Made by a program: the position numbers and the translations under genes. Under the pieces are notes generated by a model. It ran no database searches and was not told the DNA's origin. It saw nothing but the letters and a program-made list of their open reading frames with translations. From positions 706,668-770,667 of the forward strand of contig ML978154.1 in NCBI GenBank assembly GCA_010015745.1: DNA of 64,000 nucleotides, read 5' to 3'. The stretch is from Setomelanomma holmii (taxonomy: Eukaryota; Ascomycota; Dothideomycetes; Pleosporales; Phaeosphaeriaceae). Of this stretch, positions 56,332-64,000 are shown one piece after another (position 1 is the stretch's first letter; each line of letters begins with the position of its first letter).

Positions 56332-57445
56332 CTACGGCGCCTCATGCCATATCCTATCACCCTCTTTTGGCAACTCTAGGAAATTCGCTGGAGTGTCTGC
56401 GACATCCGGCAGCTGGTGCTTCTCAGCCCAGTCACGAACGTCTCCGAAATTGCGGCACATATGAACTGTATTAAAGTCGACGAACGCTTGGAGACCCTTA
56501 CCCGGAGGCTGGTACCAGACTTGCCCCAACACACCTACGTCGACAGTGCACATCAGCTGTTGTCGCAGGATGTCGAGGCAGTGCGCTACTAATGTCAGCT
56601 GTATGTCGCACAGTTCATGTAACGATCGCACTTACTGACGTGTTGCTTCAGTATGTCTCCGTCATTCGAGAACGGTCCAAGCCCTTTCTGCTGATAGTAG
56701 TCAATGTTCCACACCAATGACTTCCGCAACAAGTTCAGGTTCCCTGTCAGCACTGATGCTGTTGTACACGTCTTCGAGGCGTACTAAGCAGTGGAGATGG
56801 TGCAGTCCTTCGACATGCGCCGGATACCCTCCGCCGTACTTCTCCTTGATCTTGACTTGATCTGGTGCCAGAGTGGAAGCTTCTGCTTCATCGGCCCAGA
56901 GTGGAAGCTTCTGCTTCATCGGCTGGGATTCTTGCAGCGTAATCTACGTCAGGGTATGAACATGTGTCGCCTGAGGTCTGAAGAGTCTTCTCTCTTACAA
57001 TCTGCGCCGAGCGATTTCCATGCTGCATCGACTTCCGGACCAGCGTCGAGTCTGAAGTCGTTGGACTTCATCAGGGAGCCCTGGAACTTGACAGGGCTAA
57101 ATGTGACTCCAACATCATTTACAATCGGCGCTGAAATGATGTTAGTATCGATTCGCAGCATTTCAGAGTGTTTGTCGGCGTACAATAATGCGAAGTATGC
57201 CGAGTGCTGAAAGCATCAGCATCTAGACGATCATACTGCGCCGCGAGTGCTCCGAGAAGCGCGAAAAGAATCGCTGTGCAGATTATTGCGACGGATGCAC
57301 TAAGCCAGGTCGGACCCCTCCTGGCCGGTCTTGTGCTATGCGAGTCCAGCGCAGACCGTTCACTGTCGTCAAGAAGTTGATCGTGGTCCTCGGAAACTGG
57401 GACGCGTTCAAACTCTCCTCGCTTTTCCGACCAGAACTTGAACAT
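56332..57445 (-). pseudogene. UstYa-like (DUF3328) oxidase gene, disrupted
   Basis: UstYa-family proteins are membrane-anchored oxidases, best known from fungal ribosomal-peptide (RiPP) metabolite clusters. Recognisable parts: cytoplasmic start and one membrane helix (exon 57445-57184), core exons 57130-56999 and 56943 onward, and last exon 56588-56332. Both signature blocks are present: H-H-L-H-C (about 56790-56805) and H-C-x-D-x-L-R-Q-x-x-M-C in the last exon. An exact 28-bp tandem duplication (56868-56923) shifts the frame and brings a stop directly inside it. The junction near 56785/56743 also does not connect in phase with standard splice sites. No other RiPP or secondary-metabolite genes are nearby, so it is an isolated, probably dead copy. 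Confidence 0.78.
56868..56923. repeat. 28-bp exact tandem duplication
   Basis: Two identical 28-bp copies, 56868-56895 and 56896-56923, inside the UstYa-like coding region. The unit length is not a multiple of three, so the second copy shifts the frame. Probably replication slippage; a sequencing or assembly artefact is less likely because the copies are in unique sequence. Confidence 0.85.
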
Positions 57446-58566
57446 ATTGGAAATCTTATGGAAGAGTTGCGAGTTGCGAGTTGGGCTGGGACGTCTGCTG
57501 GGGTGAAATCGTTCAAGCGACGTCTCGCAATACTAAGGAATTTTGTGAGCACTACATGTCAATCACGACATTTCCATCGTGACCTGCATGTCAAAAGCAA
57601 TCCATGCATGCCGAGACTTGCCTGCATATCGTAGCTCAACTTCGATAGCTTCAAGACCTACCCCACCAAAGCTGAAAGTACGTCGCAGAAAAGCGACCAC
57701 TCATGCGCGCCTGTGGCGCTTAGGGCTGAACCTGTCAAGCGACATCATCGGATCACTCGTATTTAATCTTGGTTGTGTTGGCGACCTTTGTTTAGATATT
57801 CCTCATGGAGCATTCTTTAGCGAGATCTAGCGGACGATTGGTGTTGTAGTTTTGGACGGCTTGAATAAAGCCTGAAAGAGCCGGAACAGACCGCCACGAT
57901 TGTGGAGGCATTGTTATATGCTCAAAGATGCTGGAATGCGGTGCTTAACCCGCAAAAGCGCTCACAGGAAGACTTGAACGCTCATGAACATGTTCACTGG
58001 ATGAAGGCGCCGTAATGTGCTCAAAAAGGATACGATTGGTCTGGCACCCATGTCGTCGCCAAATCGCACTGGTATCTTTCGGAACTCTCCAGGAGCAGTC
58101 AGTACGGAAGCCCGTGCCCAAAGATGAAATGTTGGACCACAATTTTGTTCACCACATCGTTACACCTTGCATGAATTTCCAATAGCTCCGTCTTGGACCC
58201 TCTGCCGTCTCATCATCACCCACGAATCCTAAAGCTTCACCAACGCCATTCGCTACCATCCAAGCCTGTCATTGCCTTTATCAAGTTAGTTATCATCGTT
58301 GTCAAGTTTTGCGATCGGTCAGAGGCTTCGCGGTACCTCGGGATGGCTGAACGTCGCCAGTCTGAAAGCAGGCTCCAAGCCAACAGAACTGGGATCTAGC
58401 TTTCTCCACGTCGCCGGTGATTACTGTGCTGAAGCTGAGTTGCTTGCTGCTTCTGGTATATAGTGTGGGAGTTTGACCTCATGAATGAGCAGCTTCAGGC
58501 TGAAGTCCCTTAAGACCAAAACATCAAGCCAGGACTTCAAGAAACTCCAGCACCACATCCGCCATC
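57446..58566. other. intergenic gap with TATA box
   Basis: About 1.1 kb between divergent genes. A TATATAG box at 58457-58463 lies about 104 bp before the small secreted-protein ATG and is the likely core promoter. Nothing else seen. Confidence 0.5.
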
Positions 58567-58898
58567 ATGAAGCTCGCACACACTCTCCTCGCTTTCGTGG
58601 CCTCCGTCATTGCTGCACCCGTTGCTGCGCCTGACGCAGCTCCTGCTCCAGACGCTGTACCCGATGCTCAAGGTACATACGCATCATATGGTAAGTGGGT
58701 CTATCTTCATCCCAGCTGGCTTTGGACACCGTCAGCATAGTATCATGTCTTCTAAAGAGCGTAATCTTATGATCACCAGGCGCTTATGGCAATCCCGTGC
58801 CCAACCCACCTCCTCCTACCGGAGGCTACGGTAGTTACGGCAGCTACCTATCGCCTGCTGGTGGCTATGGATCGTATGGAGACTACAAGAAGGCTTAG
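58567..58898 (+). CDS. small secreted Gly/Tyr-rich protein (80 aa)
   Basis: Exons 58567-58690 and 58780-58898, joined in phase across an 89-nt intron with a GTAAGT donor. Residues 1-17 form a clear signal peptide (M-K-L-A-H-T-L-L-A-F-V-A). An Ala/Pro/Asp-rich segment follows, then a proline run and Gly-Tyr repeats (G-G-Y-G-S-Y-G) twice, ending D-Y-K-K-A. No cysteines. Such proteins are found in fungal cell walls, adhesive layers or among effector candidates. The gene is too short and too split to stand out as an open frame. Function unknown. Confidence 0.75.
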
Positions 58899-59241
58899 AT
58901 GGGATCCGATCAAGGTGAAGATGATCGAGGTTGTGGGTCAGGAGTAGCTGAGGCGAGATATGGCCCACGCTGAAGGATATCTATGAGCGGAGCAAGGTTG
59001 TGAAGGTATATGGGACGTTGTCACGATTCTCCACGCTCTCTTAAGTCATGGTGTCTGAATGAACATGATGGCACACACCATGAATGTTAAGTTTTGACCA
59101 TTGGGGGTCTGTATTAGTTCAAAACAACCTTGTCTGAATGCTGCTTGCCCTTCTAATGCTATGCTAAATCTATGAGAACAATTCCCAAACACCGCAAATG
59201 CTAACACAACCAATGTCTGTTTCCACCTCCCAGGTCACCAC
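58899..59241. other. intergenic gap
   Basis: About 340 bp between two convergent genes. Nothing seen. Confidence 0.5.
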
Positions 59242-60540
59242 CTACTTTCCACCACACCCAATATCACTCGGCCCACCCGCATTCACAACCGCCTGCCTCA
59301 CACAATCCCACTGCTGCGCACCAATCGGTATTCGGCCATACGCGCGCCACTCATAATTGCCCTGCGTGCCATCGGGATTTTCTTGATAATCGAACGCCCA
59401 CTCCGAGACCACGCCACAGCGGCGCAAATTGGGGAGCAACTTGTCCTGCCCAAAGTCTGTGGCTGCGAATTGCGCGCCGTAGATGAAGAATTCGTCGTAA
59501 TAGGGAAACTTGTACCAGACGTCGCATTTTCCGCTCACCTTGTCGGGTATAGGTGTCGGACGATCCTTCTGAGGCGCGATACTGTATTCATACTGCGTCT
59601 TGCCGTCTGCCTGGTTGAAGTATATGGCGCCACCATATTTCCACTGACTTTGCTTGTCGCAGCCATGGATGATTTGAGGCATTACGTCGATGCATTGCTC
59701 GTAGACGTTCCGGCCGTCTATATCGCGGTCAAGATAGCTGTGGGGTTCGAATTGATCTTCTTCTGGTGTGCCTTTGTTGTAGTAGTAGTAGGTCCTACCG
59801 TCGCTGCTGGGGTGGTAGGATTCCGAGGCTCTGGTGCAGAAGTCTTGGATATTCGCGTCGACGACTTGGTTGACGTATTTCTCTGTGGGATCGGAATTTC
59901 AGAAATGGTTGCATCTTTTCGCGAAGCTACATACCGCCGCCGCCAATGCATTGTAGATCTGCTTTCACGGCCTCTGGACGTCGCGGAGGCAGATTATTAT
60001 TGAATCTGTAATCATGTCAAGATGTAAACCAGCAGCAAGCGCAAGACAAGCGTACTTGTTGTTCCAGTAGATATCTATACATTGGTCAATCTCAGGAACT
60101 GAAGAGGTCGGAGTGCGTGCGTACCATTCACGAACTGTATATAACTATTGGCGTTGTTGATCATGTCTTTGGTTGCGGCTCGATCTCGCCTTCGGGCTAT
60201 ATTCATGAGTCAGCTCTCATTTTGACGTGCCAGCACATCACGTTCAACTCACATAGCCATCTCGTTTACCCTTGTCTAAAGCGAGATAGGTAGAAGCAAC
60301 CTCATCGTATTTCTTCTGATACCACCACTCGTCCCATGCCAACTCTGCAAGATTGGCCACACCCTTGACAGCATTGTCTGCTTTGGCGAAGAAGTCGACA
60401 TTCGGAAATCTTGAATCGGCAACTTCGCATGAGACATCGATCGAATACGGTCGCATGTCCGCACGCTTGATGAGCGGACGATGAGGAGTCGGACTGGCAA
60501 AAGCCACCAAGGGCAGGAAGGTCGCAAGAAAGACCCGCAT
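59242..60540 (-). CDS. secreted cysteine-containing protein, five exons
   Basis: Exons 60540-60270, 60196-60125, 60074-60056, 60005-59935 and 59882-59242, all in phase, 357 aa. The third exon is only 19 nt. A signal peptide (M-R-V-F-L-A-T-F-L-P-L-V-A-F-A) is followed by a dibasic K-R site. Blocks in the second half: G-G-G-E-K-Y-V-N-Q-V-V, R-T-Y-Y-Y-Y-N-K, I-I-H-G-C-D, C-D-V-W-Y-K-F-P-Y-Y-D-E-F and W-D-C-V-R-Q-A-V. About eight cysteines suggest disulfides. I recall similar uncharacterised secreted fungal proteins but know no function. The ATG at 60540 is preferred over 60609 because it starts the signal peptide. Confidence 0.82.
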
Positions 60541-61293
60541 TTTGAAGATGCTAAAGGAACAAGTGCAGAGGAATTGAGCGATCGTTGTGGTTGAGATGGC
60601 TTGGTACAAGGAGATCGAATGCCAGACTTATACAATGGCATCTGCGTAAGAGAGCAGATGCGTGGAGATGGTGCCTGTGCAAGTCAAACTTTGGTGGTAC
60701 CTCGCAATGCCATCGAGGACTGAGACCCTTGGTGGCCTGAGGCTGTGTGCCTGATCTTGCGACCGCCGTGAATGAGGAAGACGTCAGCAATTAGGACATT
60801 CACTCAGCTCTCCATCATTTCACCTCCTCGAAAAGCGCAGTCAGGATCCTCGTCGCGAGCCGCCAAGCTTGGAACAGTATGGCTTGACGATGTCGTGGAG
60901 CAGCTAGTCCGTAGGGCTGATCAGCCACCATCAGCCGGGGTAATTCACACCGACTTATATACTCCCTGCGCCGGCCGTTTTGGGAACCTCGTAGGCCTCG
61001 AGAAATCTAGCGCTGGCCGTTCTGGAAACAGTATCAGCATGGGAAAAGGGTATCTGTGCCATGTAACCTTGATCGCGTTGAGGCTGACGGACCGTGGTCG
61101 CTTTCAGCAGAGAGCTAACCAGATCTGCTAACCCTATTTGGTTCGAGACTCCCCTAAAACACCAGGCGGTGCAAAGGACTGACAATCAGTACGGCGCTTC
61201 TCGATTCCAAATAACGTTGCAAAGGTACTGCTACTAGCTAGGCCTCTGTAAGATCTGCATATGTGCTTGCATTGGTCGAACTGAACCGCAACG
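60541..61293. other. intergenic gap
   Basis: About 750 bp between the secreted-protein gene and the HET remnant. No convincing gene or repeat. Confidence 0.5.
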
Positions 61294-63540
61294 CTACAAG
61301 ATAGTCACGGTCGTACGGACAAACCCAAGGTCATGCCAGCTCACCTTCTGTGAAGTGTCTTCTACCTGGAAGACTCCGAGTCGTGCCCAAATGTCTGGTT
61401 CTTTAGGACAGTGGTGAAGAACCAGACCATGAGCATCATGGGAGCCAAGCACTGTGACCTTGTGGTCTCCAAGCTTCATCAGCATTTCTGTCGTAGGATC
61501 TATGCCATAAGGTCTTGCTGTTCGCATCAAGTATTCAGCGTCGTCGATAATCTCATCTGATGCGCAAGCTAAACACCAGAAATGGTCTTGCACCGACTGT
61601 GATGTTGCGGACAGATTGAACACGATTCGTATCCTGATGTCCGCATCAGGGGTTTAAATGCTATGTCGTAGAAGATAGTTTCGGTCGCAGACATTGATGT
61701 CTTCTAGCTTATGGCTGGGAAAGCTCCGTAAAGGCCCGCGCACCGTCAAGGAAGCGGACAAAAGCTCACCGAACACATTCGAAGTCGAAGATTACGCCTC
61801 CAATTGTATTATCTCCAAGTCCAAGAGACTGCGTGGAGCCAAGTTAAGGATTACACCGCCCAGCACAGATGCCCAGCTCCAGGTCGGCCCGACGTAGTTT
61901 GAGATCAATCGCGCCCTGATGTCGAAGCCAGCCCACAGGGGACCGGCTGTGATGTCCTTTTTTTCAGATTCCAGCAACGTAATCGTTGCTTGTCCGTTGC
62001 TGTATGACATTTGCAATACTTGAAAGTGCAGGAAGTTTGTCTGATTTGAACTTGATCGCTCTGCGGGAAAGTTATTCGACAATTTGAAGCCATCTATCGT
62101 ACTGCTCAACACACTGTAAGGCTGGGTTGGCATCGTACACCAGGCGCTTGTTGGTGAAGCTCAGCTGACTACGGTGACTGTATAGTCCGCCTTCATACGC
62201 TGTTCCATAGTCGCACTCGAAGACCATGTCTCCCGATGTAAAGTGCAAGACGCGCCGGGAGAGCAAGCGCTCCTGAAACGCCCAACCTCGTGCGACCAGC
62301 CCAGTTTCCAGTTTCTGCTTCCCCCGTCTGCGAACAGAGGAATTGCTTGGAATTACCAACAATCGGTAGGAGTTCGCACAGTGGCCGGACAAAGTCAGGT
62401 TGGACTTCAAGAAAGCCTTGAGAACTATCTCGGCAAGACATGGCAGAGATTGTTAGATAGCTGTTTGCGTAGACTTGAGCCATACAGGCGCATTCGTAAG
62501 CCCAATGTTCTTTACTATTTTGCACGATGCAGAGCGAGTCTATCCACAAATACCTTGAGATGATTCAGTATCAGCACAAGACCGTCTTGGCGGTCACGTA
62601 CCGTGTTCCTAATTTTTGCGTCATGATCACTGCATCCTTGTATAGCAAAGGCATCGAGACCATCGAGAAGCCGCGAAGCAGTGAGTCAATATTGCCAAAT
62701 GTGCATCTAGACAATCTAATAAATTAGCAACACTGAGGGCATTCCGTAACATCCTCCAGCTGGAACAGCATCAAGACGCTCCACTCACAGATCTTTCTTC
62801 TCACTATCTTCTTGACCCCAGCGATGACCTAGGGCCACGTAAGATGCTTCCAGTGGAAGCTTTTCCACTAAGCGCAGGACGAGATAGTCTTCGGAAGGAG
62901 AGACATCCAGCATGAGTGTTGGTGATTTAGCGGCCTCAAATTTCCAACAAATTCCCTGCTTCAGTTCACGATTAGTGATCAATGCTCTGACCGTCATGAT
63001 AGCTGAGCGAGAAGCACGAATTTGTTCTTAGCTTCGGTTGATGATACGAATCGATTTAGGACGTCGACGAGTAATGATATCAATAGTTCAGTCCATGTAG
63101 GGCGATCTCTGGACGTTTCACGTACCACCAATGAGGTACAGGTCATAGTGGTTAGGCGATGCGTGACGACTCGTGAACAACGCTAGGGTTTGTATGTTCT
63201 CGTGAAATGTCAAGCAAATGGGCTCGTGGGTGCTAGATCCTGCTTGCACTTTGCCGCTTTCTGGGTGCCCATCGGGCTCAAAGAACTCACAAAGGCGACA
63301 CCCGAGTGCAGCTGAAACCTGCAGATCTTCCCAAGAGTCGTGGTGGATCTGCCCACGTGTTTCGATCAACTTTGTGTAGGACAGTGATGCACATTGTCTA
63401 CAGAAAGTGGAGGTTTCAGACATGTCGAAACTTTCGCAAAGGAAAGAATCAGCTCTGGCACCAAGGGGTCGATGTAAGTGAGTGGTGAACAAGACGCAAC
63501 AAGACGCAGATCGGTGCCTGCCAAACATGAAGTCGCCCAC
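61294..63540 (-). pseudogene. HET-domain (heterokaryon incompatibility) gene, degenerate
   Basis: HET proteins trigger cell death after fusion of unlike fungal cells. The start (63540, or 63423) encodes F-C-R-Q-C-A-S-L and a C-R-L-C-E-F-F block. The first exon ends at 63126 and joins in phase to a frame with Y-V-A-L-G-H-R-W-G-Q, the first HET signature. Then Y-L-W-I-D-S-L-C-I-V-Q and R-G-W-A-F-Q-E-R-L-L-S-R-R follow. Decay begins here: TAA at 62074-62072, still in frame with S-D-K-L-P-A-L-S; TGA at 61966-61964; and a frameshift at a 7-nt A run right after it. The C-terminal block G-P-T-W-S-W-A-S resumes in a third frame, and the tail (61623-61294) is separate again. Earlier introns look normal, so inactivation seems recent. 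Confidence 0.8.
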
Positions 63541-63839
63541 CCCTCGTCATTTTAGCTAGGCTTGGCAAGGTCAGCATCGTGATGTCTGTGAAATTCAATA
63601 AATTGCAAGACGATGCTTCTTATATCGAGACGGATGCAACAAGGTTGTAATCCAGTGTGAAAGACCATCGACCATCGAACGCTTGAAGCCGATGGCCGCA
63701 CACGTGACTCTAGGCTCGCCAATGGCAACCGTGGCATTTCCGCTAACTCCGCATCGGACCTCTCCATCGTCATCGCACACCCCTCCTTTGGTACAATATC
63801 TTGCGCTATGCGAATTCCCAATCTCCCAATACTAGAACG
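63541..63839. promoter_or_regulatory. upstream region of DSC2
   Basis: Under 300 bp between the HET remnant and the DSC2 start codon; it should hold the DSC2 promoter. No specific site assigned. Confidence 0.4.
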
Positions 63840-64000
63840 ATGATCACATCCGGCTTCACCAACGCGCCTGTGAGCCAGTTTCTGGTATTCTCGACCGTCA
63901 TTGGCGCTCTCTTCGCCACAATCACCGACACTAGATACTACCTACACATCTCCGTGGTACCTCACATCTGGACTTATGGACAGTTCTGGCGATTTTTGAC
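63840..64000 (+). CDS. DSC2: Dsc E3 ubiquitin ligase subunit 2, N-terminal part
   Basis: First 53 codons of a gene that runs off the right edge. The peptide M-I-T-S-G-F-T-N-A-P-V-S-Q-F-L-V-F-S leads into a membrane helix, then T-D-T-R-Y-Y-L-H-I and Y-G-Q-F-W-R-F-L. This matches the start of Dsc2, a rhomboid-like (pseudoprotease) membrane subunit of the Golgi Dsc ubiquitin ligase. The complex activates the sterol-sensing SREBP factors in fungi and clears membrane proteins. The active-site region and UBA domain lie outside the window. Confidence 0.88.
   Translation, partial: MITSGFTNAPVSQFLVFSTVIGALFATITDTRYYLHISVVPHIWTYGQFWRFL

Noticed and set aside
61964..62074. RIP (repeat-induced point mutation) as the cause of the HET stops
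   Set aside because: The TAA could come from CAA by a CpA-type change, but the TGA does not fit the usual CpA/TpG context, and the A-run frameshift is not a RIP product.
1..64000. tRNA, rRNA or CRISPR array
   Set aside because: Read by eye, no cloverleaf with a T-loop consensus, no rRNA-like block and no spaced direct-repeat array was found; a covariance-model scan would be decisive.

Overview
This window is nuclear DNA from a filamentous ascomycete (Pezizomycotina). A Dothideomycete is my inference, not something the sequence proves. The evidence is short spliceosomal introns, mostly 47-60 nt, with GTRNGT-type donors and CTAAC/CTGAC branch sites, and families typical of these fungi: HET, 2EXR, UstYa/DUF3328, NACHT-TPR, DSC2, and a GOLD-PH-ORD oxysterol-binding protein. 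I saw no tRNA, rRNA or CRISPR array.

0-7.8 kb holds the start of a CCDC124/Lso2-like gene, an aquaglyceroporin, an OPT oligopeptide transporter and the GPI-anchor transamidase GPI8. 7.8-12 kb is a gene-poor gap with only weak coding-like fragments. 12-19.2 kb is one very large NLR-like gene (N-terminal Ser/Thr/Pro-rich region, NACHT NTPase, long TPR-like tail, about 2,300 aa). 19.4-32.4 kb is a housekeeping block: secreted GDSL/CE16 esterase, OSH3-like lipid-transfer protein, RTF1, COQ7 (divergent from RTF1) and MRC1. 35-40.5 kb has a C2H2 zinc-finger protein, an intracellular GH43 enzyme and a membrane-anchored MOSC (mARC-like) protein.

42.2-47.1 kb is the most unusual region. It is a tandem cluster of three paralogues of a family I cannot name. 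They share an N-terminal domain (FSWD-like and DP-x-TWPLI motifs, then a Y-P-Y-N-F-T-like motif), followed by coiled coil and a basic C-terminus. One copy is intact. One is broken by an in-frame stop and a frameshift. The third carries a 162-bp element with terminal inverted repeats and an exact 8-bp target duplication (hAT-like MITE) inside its coding sequence. Joining the flanks at the duplication would restore a C-terminus that matches the intact paralogue.

47.3-54.8 kb returns to conserved genes: a 5'-nucleotidase family protein, an ING/PHD chromatin protein and a conserved fungal Cys/His protein with SPKK-type tail. 55-63.5 kb is accessory: a 2EXR protein, a UstYa-like gene disrupted by a 28-bp tandem duplication, two secreted proteins (one a tiny Gly/Tyr-rich protein, one with a 19-nt microexon), and a degenerate HET-domain gene. 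The window ends in the first exon of DSC2, a subunit of the Golgi Dsc ubiquitin ligase. Broken or decaying genes cluster in 42-63 kb next to intact housekeeping genes.
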